Of a stretch of DNA of 64,000 nt, positions 43,471 to 54,966 are shown in pieces. The notes under the pieces are model-generated. The model made no database searches. It worked only from the letters and a program-made list of their open reading frames with translations, and was not told the DNA's origin. The position numbers and the translations under genes were made by a program. The stretch's first letter is position 1. Every line of letters starts with the position of its first letter. Origin of the DNA: Catenaria anguillulae PL171 (Eukaryota > Blastocladiomycota > Blastocladiomycetes > Blastocladiales > Catenariaceae); the NCBI GenBank assembly GCA_002102555.1, contig MCFL01000006.1, positions 496,001 to 560,000 on the forward strand. Reading direction: 5' to 3'.

Positions 43471-46400
43471 TCACGCCACAACAACGGCCACAAGACACAC
43501 GACGCACACGGACCCAGCAAACTCGGGCTTGTACGCGGCCTTGCAGAACCTGCACTTACCAACATGCGCGCCATGCACGGCCTCCATGCTCGCGGCGCAC
43601 ACGGGCAAGGGGTTGAAGGGATCGAAATCCACGGGCGGCAAGTCTGGGTTGGGCGGCTGCGCATCGGCCAACGCAATCAACTGCGTGCACCGCTGGGCAA
43701 CGGTGGGCGGCGGGTTCATGTCAAGCAACCGGCGTGCAAAGTGTGCCGCGAGCACCAAGTACCCGCCCTTGTGCGCTTGTTGAACGGCAGATTGCACGGC
43801 GAGCCGGGCGTGAGCCGGGTCGAGCTCGGCCTGCGCAAAGTACACGGCCAGCTCCACGTTGCGCCGCGCATCGGTGCCCGCGGCCTCAACTTGCCTGCGC
43901 GCCACCTCCACCGACAATCCGCGCACGTACTCGCGCATGGTGGCCACGTGCGGCATGGCTGCCGGGTCGTCGGCAATCAGCGCCAGTGCGTGCAATGCCG
44001 CGCGCCACATTTCCAGGGCTTCGGGCACACGCGTTGCCTGCATGGTGAGCTTGCCCGCCTCGGCCGCCAACCCACCCAATACACTCTCGACCGTTACAGG
44101 GACCACGGCTTGCGACTTGAGCGGGTCGCTCGTGTCGGCCCAGTTGCGTGACACGGCCACCTCAAGCGAGCCGCCCGTGCCCGTGGGCAAATGTGCAGCG
44201 GCGGCCGCGTGTGCCGTGAGAAAGGCCGGGCGCAGGGCGGCAAAGTGCGAGATGCCCGTTGTGCGCGAGAGCACGGCCATGGCCGTGTCAAACGAGCCCG
44301 CAACAATGTGATCGAGGGCGCGCACGTTGGCACCAGAACGAATCCACGAGGACTTTTTGTTGGGACCAGGGGCGGGAAGGGACGAGAGGGCAGCCGTGAG
44401 GTCCGACGCCGTGGAACTGGCGGCACCCGCGGTGGGCGACACCGATCCTGAGATCGCGCCCGGAGTGTTACCGGCGACCGGAACGGTCGGAATGTCCAAG
44501 TCAAAGCCCCAATCCGCTTCATCCGCCGGCTGCTGCTCGCTTGCATTCGCGGCAGCTCCACCCCACACGTCGTCCGCGGTCGCGGCCGAAGCCGCCGCGG
44601 CCCCACCAGCAGCCATGGTCGCGGCCGCCGCACTGGCCACCTGAGCCACAGCCGGATCCACAGGCACCCCGCTCGACGCTGCAAAGTACCCTTGATTTGT
44701 CTCGACCACGGGCCAATTCTCAGCCATACACGCCAACGGCCTGCGCGGCACCAACAACTCGGGCTCCTTGTCGCCCCTGACCTTGTTGACAGCCCCCTGT
44801 ACATCGGCCACATTGACGCCCGCTCCCTGCGCAAGTCCCTCGGCCAACTCACTCAGCCCGTGCGTCTGGCACGTGAGCCAAGCCAAACTGGTCAATCCTG
44901 CCTCAGCAAGCACACGCGCACGATCCTCGACCGACCCCAATAACACGGCATTGTGCATTTGCGCCATGGCGTCGCCGCGATGTTGCGCAATCGCCAGCAT
45001 TTTCGCCAGCTTTTCTTGCTGGCCAGTCACCAAGTAGAGCAGCGAGAGGCCTGCAAGGTTCTTGACTTTTTGCATGGCCAGTTCAGCCAGCAGCACATTG
45101 CCCTGGCGCGTGGCAGCCTTTGCGAGCCTGGTCCAAGCGGCCGACGACGACGCAGTGGGTCCCGAGGACGCGGACGCCAGGGATTCCGCGGCGGCGAGTG
45201 CGGCGTCGAGCTGGCCACACTCGAGCGCCAAGTCGAGTCGAGTGGCTGGGTCTTGCACGAAATGCAGCGCAACGTCCGGATATCCCTTCTTTTGCAAGTA
45301 GGCAATGATGGACTGGCCCAGCAAGTTGGCGTTCTGGATAATGTGCAGCACTTGGTTGTACTCGCGCAAAATGAGCGCCAGCTTGAACCTGTACTCTGTG
45401 CCGTCAACACGCAACTTGAGCATCTTTTGGTCCCTCGACAGGGCAAGCACGTGGTCGCCCGCAACGTGCACCAGGTAAAGTGGATGGTCGAGCGTGCACA
45501 AGATGCCATTGTCGCCATTGGGAAGGGCATACTTGATGTGATTGAGTGTCGTGTACACGAGGACGGCGCCGTCAAACACGGCCGATTTCACGCGAATGGT
45601 TTCGTGGACCACGGCCAGTTGCTGCAACGTATGGGCATTGGCCAGCGTAATCACGTGCTTGGACAGTAGGGCTACCTGGGTCATGTCGGCAGAGAACACG
45701 GCATACTTGACATTGTTGACGTTACCCAACTCGCCGACTTGCACGCCCTGCTGCACGTCCCACAGCTCGACGGCCGTGCCCGTCGACACGAGCACTTTAC
45801 CAATGCCCGCATAAAACATTTCCGTGGCGCCATTGGCCAGGCGCATGTCCTTGAGCTTTGTGCCGCGCGTGTCGTACAAGTTGATGACCCCCGCGGCCTT
45901 GTCGAGCACGGCCAAGCGGTTGCGCGCAACAAATACGGCTGCATGCCCCGAAAGCTTGATAGGCTCTTCTTGGCCACGGTCCATCGAGTACACTTGCACC
46001 ATGGCGCCGTCATTGCCCTGGGTGCCGGGCACTGCCACCGTCACGGCGGCCAGACGTTCGGTCGGGTTGTACGAGAGCGTGCGTGGGCTTGGCTGTACGC
46101 CCGACCCGCGTTTCACGAGCGCGCCCGAGGCTTCAGCGCCCGTGGCGATATCGTACGTGCACAGGTGCTTGTCCTTGACGTAAACGAGCGAGGTTTGATG
46201 CAAGTGCATGGCGGGCCGCTCGCGCTCGAGCTTGAAGACAATCAGGCCGGAATCGTGACCCGCAGCAAACAAGTTGATGTGTGGGTGGGCAACAAGCACC
46301 CAGAACCGGTCGTGTTCCCTGCGGAAGGTTTGCGCCACCACGCGCTTGGACATGTCCCACACGCGAATGGTCTTGTCTTCGGCGGCCGACAAGATGAGTT

Positions 46401-47371
46401 CTGCACGCGGGTGAAAGAGCGTGGCAGAAACATTGTTGAAGTGGCCACGGAACGTGTCCACCTCCCAGGCCTTTGTCTCGGACATGCGCCAGATCTTGAT
46501 TTGGCGGTCATCGCCGCCTGACACAATCAGCGGCAATGTCGGGTGGAATTGCGCCCAGTTGACGCACTTGTCGTGACCCTCGAGCACGTACTTGACCACG
46601 GCATCGGACGTTCCAAACAAATCGGCGCCCGTGCCTGGGTTGTTTGTGTCGGGCCCGGAACGTCCACCGAGCGGGCCACCGGGGGCGTTGAAGGCAGACA
46701 TGCCACCGGCTTGCTGGTTCATCCCGCCCATGCCCATGCCGCCCATGCCAATGGCACCGGCCCGCGCCTGGGAAATGCTTTTTGCGCAAAGCGCCAAAGT
46801 CCCAGACGCGAATGGTAAAGTCATAACTGGCCGAGACAATGAGATCTTCGGACGGGTGGAAAAACGCCGACATGACATAGTGGTGGTGGCCCGTGAGGAC
46901 GGCGAGGCAAGAACGCGACTGCCAGTTCCAAATGCGGATGGTGTAGTCGTCCGAGGCAGACACGATCCAGGGAGCTTCGTGGTGAAACTGGACCGTGCGC
47001 ACAAAGTCGAGATGGCCATGCAAGGTGAAGAGGCACCGGCGCTGCTTGTGGTTCCACACGCGCAGCTTGTAGTCGTCGCCGCCAGAGACAAAGAGGGGCT
47101 GGGACGGGTGGAAGGCGACGGCACGGACTGGGGCCTATATTGTGGGGGGGGGGGGGGATCATGAACGAGTGAATGGGTATGTCAAGAGGAGAAGGATACG
47201 ATACGACATTGACGTACCCTCGTGCTCGTCAAAGCGGTCGAGCAGGGTGCCCATGCGGTAGTCCCACCATTGGATGGAGCCGTTGTGGAGCGAGGCGAGG
47301 ATCCAGGGGCGCTTAGGGTGGAAGGCCAGGCCCTTGACGCGGTTGGACTTTGATTCAAACTTTGTCAGCAT
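43471..47371 (-). CDS. COPA: Coatomer subunit alpha (alpha-COP)
   Basis: Exon 1 47371-47218 and exon 2 47134-43471 give about 1272 aa once one frameshift is allowed for. The start [19 protein letters not shown] is nearly diagnostic. N-terminal WD40 repeats form the first propeller ([55 protein letters not shown]); a second propeller, the alpha-solenoid ([19 protein letters not shown]) and a Cys-containing C-terminal domain ([19 protein letters not shown]) follow. It is the largest COPI coat subunit and binds KKXX cargo tails in retrograde Golgi-ER traffic. At 46779-46783 a T5 run (A5 in the gene) breaks the frame: LRKK above it and [14 protein letters not shown] below it are in different frames. 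The extreme C-terminus differs from the usual end. Confidence 0.93.
47144..47157. repeat. G14 homopolymer in alpha-COP intron
   Basis: On the coding strand this is a C14 tract ending about 9 nt before the intron's 3' splice site (acaatatag), so it acts as the polypyrimidine tract. Confidence 0.9.
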
Positions 47372-48235
47372 CTTGGCATCAATCCTTCAAGTCCCAGATC
47401 AACGATACACGATACGATGGATACGATGGCGGTTAAGTGTGGGCGATGGTAATGGCAATGGCAATGATCGAGACTGGCGACAGCATCAGTTGCAAGTCAA
47501 GTGCTGTTGCGATTGCGATTGCATGGAATACTTGTTCAGTATAAGTGACGCCCGTGTGTCTTGCCTTCGGGGCTCGACTCTCTCTTCTTTTGGGATTGGC
47601 GCGTCTGTTTTTGACAAGTAAAAATTGCATGGAGCGTGGGCGGGGAGGCGGAGGCTCTGATCGGATCAGATCAGCGGCCCGCCGATCGCTCTGGCCACGC
47701 CACGTCGACAAATGGCCTTTCAGAGACTGATCAATGTGTCATTATGCCTTGGTGGTACGTAACGTAAATAATACGTGGTACGGCACTGTGGACTCCCTCT
47801 CCTGCCTATGGCTTTTACGGACCAACATCACCTCCAAAATCTCCATCTTCTGCCACGAATGTGTTCTGCCATCTTGGCGAAAATGTGCTGGCATTCATGA
47901 GCCAATGGCAGCCAATCACGCCCGCGCTTCCAACAATAAGCCGCTTTCCACAGGCACGGCACGAGGAAGATTCAACCGAGCTCCATGTCGAGCGTGACGG
48001 CCAAGAAAGGAAATCCGTGGACCACGCGACTGATCGGAGGCCCGCAAAGTCATTCAAGCGTGGATTGCGATAATCATAAGATCAGGCGTTCGATGTAATG
48101 AGACGCCATGCACTGGGCCCAAAACGCAAAGACACTATCGGCAATCGACTTTTAGTTGCTGTTAAGACCCACTACGCTATCGCTTTCGGCTTCACGCCCG
48201 CCTTGCACGACCAAACCTTCCCTCGTCGACGGAAA
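47372..48235. promoter_or_regulatory. Divergent intergenic region between alpha-COP and the thioredoxin-like gene
   Basis: 864 bp separating two head-to-head genes. No recognised element or gene was seen. Confidence 0.35.
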
Positions 48236-48990
48236 ATGCCACCCGTCACGCTTCTCGAGTCCATGCCCGACTTTCAGCGCGCCATTGCGCAGAATAAGCT
48301 CTCGGTCGTCGACTTCTTTGCCGTTTGGTGTGGTCCGTGTAAGGTTTGCGTCGATTTTCATCCTCGGAGACTGGCACTTGTCAAAATCATGCTCATCCCA
48401 AACCAACCGTCCATGTGTGTAGGCAATTTCGCCACGCTTTGAAAAGATGGCGCAGGACAATACGAATGCCAACTTTTTCAAGGTCAATGTCGACAACTTG
48501 CCCGACGTTGCTCGCGAGTACGGCGTCACAGCCATGCCCACGTTCAAGCTGTTCAAGTCTGGCAAGTTGATTGACACGATTGTTGGCGCCAACGTATGCA
48601 TAATGCCTCTGCGATCGTCTGCTGCATTTACTTTTTCTTACACTCTTGCGTGAATAGGTGCCGCCCTCGAAGCCAAAATCAAACAACACGCGACACCCGC
48701 CGCCTTCTCAGGCACCGGCCGACTCTGGCGGCGGCAGCACGTCGTCGCCCACGTCACCCACATCGCCCACATCTCCGTCGCCCGCTGCTTCCGCGTCCAC
48801 GTCGGCATTTGCCGCATTCAAGTCGGCTGACACGTCTGCAGCCACCACTGCCAACGCCGTACCGGCACACCAACAGTCAAACTCGACCTATGTGTGGATC
48901 GCCGTTGTGTTTTTACTCGTGTATTGGTACTTTGGCCAACGTGGCGGGTTGGCAAAGGAGGGCATGACAGACGCCGGATACGAGTTTTGA
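48236..48990 (+). CDS. Membrane-anchored thioredoxin
   Basis: Exons 48236-48343, 48423-48593 and 48658-48990 give 203 aa. The thioredoxin fold is complete up to the last helix: LSVVDFFAVWCGPCK (active site WCGPC), FFKVNVDNLPDVAREYGV, and TAMPTFKLFKSGKLIDTIVG with the cis-Pro. Exon 3 encodes a Ser/Pro/Thr linker (SSPTSPTSPTSPSPAASAS), one membrane span (TYVWIAVVFLLVYWYFG) and a short tail, so the catalytic domain should face the cytosol as a tail-anchored protein. In a shifted frame the start of exon 3 reads AALEAKIKQH, the typical last helix of thioredoxin, so the junction may carry an indel. It would reduce disulfides near a membrane surface. Confidence 0.85.
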
Positions 48991-49376
48991 GATTCGCATG
49001 CTTTTGTGCTCTATGTCAGTCGAGTTGATCATTTTTCCCTATTTATCATGCGCAATCATATTGTCGATATTGGCGGTATTCAGTGGGCTCAAATGAGGGG
49101 AGACAAAGGCAATTTGAAGCGTCTTGACATATATTTCGGTAGATTCTCAACAAGACAAACATTTGGCACAGATACAGAAAACTTGACACCGACCCACAAG
49201 GAAGCACATGAAGAAAAAAGAGCAAGAAAACAACTTGAACAGCGGAAACAAACTTGGGAGCAAGGGAGCATAGAGACAAGTCTAAGTGCAATCACTGCAC
49301 CGCCAGAAACCAAGACAAAGAAAGCCAAGACAAGGAGAGAAAGAATAGAGACAGAGCAACAACAAATCAAGTATTA
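48991..49376. other. Short intergenic stretch, A-rich on the plus strand
   Basis: 386 bp between two convergent genes. No gene is supported. Confidence 0.45.
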
Positions 49377-52332
49377 TTAAAACCCATGCGACTTCAACAC
49401 GCCCTTTGCCCCACTCGTCGACTTTTTCCGCTCCCTGCGTGCGGGCACATCCACATGCGCAGGCACCTGCGGCATGGGCGGCATGTTTGGAATACTTGGG
49501 CGGCGCATGCGCGCGCCACCGACATCTGTCGACCGCGCACGATGCATGCTAGCATGACCTTGGACGGGCGAATGCGCGGCATCGGGGGCGCAAGTGACGT
49601 GATGGACGGGCGGCGCATCGAGTAGGCCGACGGCGACGCCGGTACATTGGCCACGCCACCAAACCACGACGTGCCGTGCGACGACCGGCTCGCGCGATCG
49701 CTGCCCGATCGGCCCGACCACGTCGACGATGTCGGGCTTGGCGGCACATGTGCGTCCATCGGGCTCGTAATGACCCCAAGCGATTGTGGACCGGACCGGC
49801 TCAACGACCGTCCACGCGCACCCAAGGTGCCTGCCGTGTCACGCGACGCATCAATCGCGGCCTGGATCTTGTCGCGCCACTCGTCCCTGATGGCGCGTGT
49901 CGTTGCAAAGACAGTGACTGCGCGCTCAGAACCGACAACGCGAATGGCAAACTCGTTGGGGTCCGCGTCGGGCTCGTCTGAAATCCACGCGCGCGGCAGG
50001 AACACTTCGTCACGCCACTCCCACTTTTCCGATTCGGACGGTGGCACCGACGACGCAAACGAGCCGCCCAGCGCCACCACGGGCGCCGACGTTTGCAGCC
50101 GCTTGGCAATCACCAGCACATCGGTGAACAAAAACACGGCCACGGCGCGGCGCGCATCGAGCCCGAGGCCCGCAGATGCCAGAGCCTTTGACCGGATGGA
50201 AAAGTCGACAGACTCGCCCAAAAACTTGCGTGCGGGCGCAACAAGGCTCGGCAACTTGTCCGGGCGGCCCGACAGCCGCGAGTGAATGGCGATGGCGCGC
50301 TTTTGTGCTTCGAAACCGCGGATCGCCTCATTGATCACCTCGGCAGTGTGCTTGACGGCATCAACGCACTTGTGCAGGGCTCAAAGTCCGGGTGCGATTC
50401 GGGCGTGTACTTTGCGAGGTTTTCCAGGAGCAGGATGTAGCGCGGGATGCGTTGGATGGGCAGGATCAGGAACGACAGGATTTGAAGGCCCTTGAACCGC
50501 TGGTGGTTTTCGGCCGCGCCAATCAGGCGGTGCAGGTCCGACGACGATTTGCGGCAGCGTGTCAAGGTCACGACGGCGTTGGCGTACATGGACATGTACA
50601 GTTGGTACATCTGTCGTTCCAAGCAAAAAGATGAATAACGAGTGAGTGCCACTGTCGGAAAAAAAGTCGAGCAGGCAATCACGAAAAGTCTGCGAGCGGA
50701 CCTTCAAGAAGGGCAAGATGGTCATGAACAAGTCGGAAATCTTGGTGTCATTTGTCCACAGCGAATACCTAATGAAAACGAAAATTGAGATGGTGAGACA
50801 AATGTTCATGATGTTTCACTTTCCACACGTCGCCACCCAACAACAGCCAAACTGCGAACAACCGGAAAAAAAAAGAGAGATGACATACCGCTCACGCAAT
50901 CCATCCAAGAGCGTCACATGCAGGCCGAGAATTTCTTCAACATTACCGAAAATCTTGTTGAGATCGTCAGCAGAGTACCCGAGTTTTTTTGCACTTCCAG
51001 ACGCCAAGGCCTCGCGCAAGGGGCGCACCACTAACTCGACCAACGCGCTCAACATTTCCACATACGTGGCCTCGGTTTGCACAATCTCATGCACGGCCCT
51101 TGCGCGATTCCGAGCAAGTGCCTGTGCGGCCGACGCGCCTTGACCCGAGGCCGATGGCCGCCGACCCATGGTGGCGGGAGCAGGTGGAAGCCCGTGCTCT
51201 GCGCTTGGCGCGGCTGCAGGCGAGTCGCCGAGTGCCGCGTCTGGGTGAGGATACCCAAGGGCGTCGCGGTGCTCGGCAGCCTCGACATCGTCGTCCTCAT
51301 CGGACGCGTACAGCGTGTGTAAGTCGCCGAGCATTTGCGCCAGGAAATCGTTGCCTGCGGCACCTTGGTCCTCGAGCGTGAGTGCCATGGACATGGACCC
51401 GGTGGATCCGCCAGTCATCATGGACGTTGTGTTGTTGTTGGCGGTACTCGAAGCATTTGCATTGGAAGAAGGAAGGGGCGACCGTGGTGGGTTCGAGTAG
51501 GTGGATCCGCGACCAGAGTCGGCATCCGAATGATGGCTCGACCGCGTGAGCGGAGGCACGGCGAGTTCTGGCGGGCGAAATGGCGGGAGCGATGGGCGGC
51601 GTGAGGATGTTGGTGTCGCTGGGAGTGAGGTTGCCGGTGAGGAAGGAGCCAGGTCAGATGCTTGCGCGGCTTCGATGGCGAGCTCTTGCATCATGAGCTC
51701 GAGCTGCTGGTCGAGGCGCGCAGCCACAATGTCGACTGGCCGAGGCGAGTTGACGGCACGAGGCATGTTGGAAGTTGTGTTGGAGCTGCTGACGTTGTTG
51801 GTTGTGGAGGACGTGCGCGAGACGTTCGAATGGTCGAGTGTGTCGAGGCGACTGGCGACGAGGATCTTGGTGGGCGAGGCGGGCGGTGAACTGGCTCGGC
51901 GTGGATGGTCGGCCGGCGGGCAGCGGACACCGGGGGGGTTAGAGGCGTGGAGCGGGGTCGACGTGAGCCGGGGAGAGTCAAAGTAGCCTGTGGCCGAGTG
52001 AAGATGATGCGGGCTGTGACGGCCAGGACTACCGGCCGAGTGCGAGTGTGGATGGGGCGGAGCAGAGTGGACAGAGCCCGGAGTGGAGCTAATGGATGGG
52101 GGAGTGCCGGGCGACGAGAGGCCAGAGGGGCTGCCGTGGTGGTGGTGCGAGTTGGGTGCAGAAAAGACGGAAGCGGCCGACGGGCGGCGGAAGGGTGGAA
52201 GTGTCAGGTCTGGACTGGACCCGCTGGAATGAATGGGATGATTGGAATGATTGGACTGGGACGGAGGAGAACTAGTGCTACCGGGAGTTGGGCGGTACTG
52301 TGCTTGTTGTGCATGACTGGGTTGGACGACAT
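49377..52332 (-). CDS. Rho guanine nucleotide exchange factor (DH-PH)
   Basis: Three main exons: from about 52332 to 50889, 50768-50702 and 50610-49377. A long Ser/Pro/His-rich N-terminus precedes a DH domain: RARAVHEIVQTEATYVEML, KIFGNVEEILGLHVTLLDGL, YSLWTNDTKISDLFMTILPF and LQILSFLILPIQRIPRYILLLE (the QRIPRY motif of Dbl proteins). A PH-like domain follows (AVAVFLFTDVLVIAKRL, EFAIRVVGSERAVTVFATT), then a Ser-rich tail. It should load GTP onto a Rho/Cdc42-type GTPase at membranes. The DH domain loses frame at a G3 run (50377-50379, C3 in the gene), and the tail loses frame near 49555. The N-terminal start is unresolved: an ATG at 52332 is one base out of the main frame. Confidence 0.85.
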
Positions 52333-53994
52333 TGGTGCGGAAAGAGGGTTGTGCGAGATGAAGATGAAGATGAAGATGAACAAGGGGGGACTGGGGCCAG
52401 TGTGCAATTGCAATTGAGAGCTCGAAATGGTGCGACAAGGTGCGAGACGCAATATGATTGGGCGGCGGGGCGGCGGCAGACGGCGGCGGCTGACTGCCGA
52501 GACGGGGCTCTGTTTGTTGTTCCGGACGGCGGCCGTTGTGATTTGCGGGAGAACAAATCTGCGCACAGCTGTTGGATGTGTGTCAGTGCATGCAAGTTGG
52601 ACCAATGGAAAAACGACATCACCCCTCAACTCTGCGTCGCCAAGCGACGTCAAGCGGCGCCCCGAGCGGTGGACGTGCGGAGAGCTGCTGCCCAAAAGAA
52701 AGTGTGGCACCAGCAGGAATTGGTGCAAACAATCTGGTGCGTCAGCTCCCAACGCCAGTTTTGGGATTGAGTTTCATCGCTGTTGCCACACTCTGGCGCA
52801 GCCCGCATCTGTTTCCGAAACTGTATCAAACCAGCTGCTGGCAGTTGCGGGCCCGCGGCCGCATACGATGAAAGGGCCCTACTAGGCAGGGGTGACCGCA
52901 CATTTCTCGTCGGCGACGTGCGCGGCGCAGGCCGGGGCGAAGCAAGGGCAAATGAGAGGACGGAATTGGAATCATACCCTTAATGTTGCCGCAGGAGTTG
53001 GGGCATGGATGGGCAAGTTTTAGTCGAGAGAGATTTGACGCAAGTGCATCGAAACCATCGTTGATGCACTACTCCTGGGTCCTCTCAGCGTATGCAAGTA
53101 CCACCATGCACCTGCTCATCCAAAATCAACCTGGATTTGGTGGACTCTACGAATGCAACAAGCCCGTCAGTCTGCTCCAAGTGGCAATGCATGTGGCTGG
53201 GAAGGCGACGCGTCAAGCTGTGAACGCGTTCCTAGTTCATACAAGCCACCGCCTCAATACGTCAAGCCGGCGCATGTGCAGGGGCTGCCCCTTTGTGCTC
53301 ATGCGCGTGCATGATCACACGACTTTGCTTTGGCTTTTGTGTGGGGCAGGGAACGAGACAGTTGGATCGGAGGTCCTAACCGAGACGAAGATCAATGGAT
53401 CGCTGACTGGCTCGAAGGCTCGTGAGACATGAAGGGGTGAATGGGTCAAGTTGTTGCAGCCTAGTGTCGGCATCGAAGTCTTACCATGTCAGTCCATACG
53501 TATCTCCCGTCAGATCGCAAAACACAGGTACGATCCCCAGTGCACTGATCATTCTTCCTTGTGGGAAAACGGCTACATTGTGCGGCTCGCAGATATGCAT
53601 TCATGGAAACAAACTCATGCCACTGGTCCTGGCACTTTGGCTCGATCAATCGCAGGCCCTTGGCATTCCACAGCACTGATCACAATGTTTCCGGGTCAGA
53701 AACTAACGCCAGAGTGTCTGGGAAGAGATCTCTCACTCCCATCGAGCCCGGCTTGGAAGAACAAATGCGCTCACAACCAGCAAGAATGGTTTGACAAGAC
53801 AACGTGATCTCTCAACCCACCGAAAACCACCTCGTCAACATCATCTCCCGCCAATCATCGAAACATACATCCGCTTCAAGGCCACAAGCGACAAGCAAGG
53901 CAAAAGAATCAAGCCCACAAGCTACCCAAACAACCGCAACTCTCACATTCTCATGGATCCACTCGACCATCCCGTCAGCATTCGCCCCCAGGCC
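52333..53994. other. Intergenic region with a GAT microsatellite at its edge
   Basis: A (GAA-GAT)-type repeat lies at 52357-52380, just upstream of the RhoGEF. The remaining 1.6 kb shows no coherent gene or RNA. Confidence 0.45.
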
Positions 53995-54592
53995 CTAAGC
54001 AACGGACTTGACCCGCCTCTGGCTCCACCAGCTCTTCATGCCGAGCGAGCACAGCTTGACCAATCGCGCAATCCACTCCCAATAGTACGCCGTTTGGTCC
54101 TGGTGCCGCTCGTCCAAGAAGATCTTGTAAAACTCTGCTCGATCTTGGTCGGTCGCAGGCCGATCAAACCGTTGCACAATCGAGTCTTCAAACTGTGCAA
54201 GCTCGGTAAAGTATTGGTGGTTGTTGATTTGCCACTTTTCGCTATGCCATTCCATGGTTGATTGCCAAAAGTGCTTGAATTCAGCTGTCTGTGCCCATCG
54301 CATGTGTGAGTGGAAAACGGAAAGGACCAGTCGCCGGGAGACGTGGGAAGCAACACACCTGCGGAGTGTCGGTAGGCAGAATTGGTACTTGGATGGGGCG
54401 AATGTGGGATTCCGGGTGTGGTGGGCCCATAAGCCAACCAGCGGTCTGAACAGCAGCAGAGCCGCCATCATCGTTGACGAGTGGGAGTGGTTTTGGGCGG
54501 GTGGCCAAGTGGCGGACGGGTGCCAGGAAGGTCCTGGCGCTCGACGCGGCCGATGCGCGAGCCAGTGCCAAAGGTTTTATTGCGTGGTTCAT
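53995..54592 (-). CDS. COA8: COA8/APOPT-family mitochondrial protein
   Basis: Exons 54592-54359 and 54288-53995 (70 nt intron, gtgtgt...acag) give 175 aa. The N-terminus MNHAIKPLALARASAASS is rich in Arg, Ala and Ser without acids, as in mitochondrial presequences. The conserved family blocks are WLMGPPHPESHIRPIQVP, then TAEFKHFWQSTMEWHSEKWQ, and near the end DRAEFYKIFLDERHQDQTAY ending YYWEWIARL. COA8 supports cytochrome c oxidase assembly in the mitochondrial matrix of animals; the role here is inferred. Length is close to the family norm. It is divergent from the TSNAXIP1-like gene. Confidence 0.82.
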
Positions 54593-54966
54593 TGCGGATG
54601 ACGACAGGCATTGTCCAAATTTCTGTTGTCTGTGCACACGTTAGCTGTGGAGCCAAGAATCTGTTGTTGCCGATCCAGTTGACTTCGATCCAGCACTGCT
54701 GGCGGGCGGCACGAACCATGTTCCCACGACGATGGTTGCCGGCCGCTTCTGACCCTGATTCACCCACCATCTTCGTGGACACTTGCCATGATTGATATCC
54801 TCTCGCTCAATGCATTTCGACACACATGCAGTAAGCAGACAGCTCGCCCATAGTTCACCATGCTCCGGAAGCCACGTCCAGCATCGTACACATGACTTCA
54901 CCATCTTTCATTGCTGTTTCGTTTGCAACGCTTGACACACCTTGGCGGCGTCCATGTCGTGCTTGA

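Noticed and set aside
46784..47124. N-terminal part of the long alpha-COP ORF as listed in one frame
   Set aside because: This stretch is out of frame; the WD40 repeats are in the neighbouring frame, with the switch at 46779-46783.
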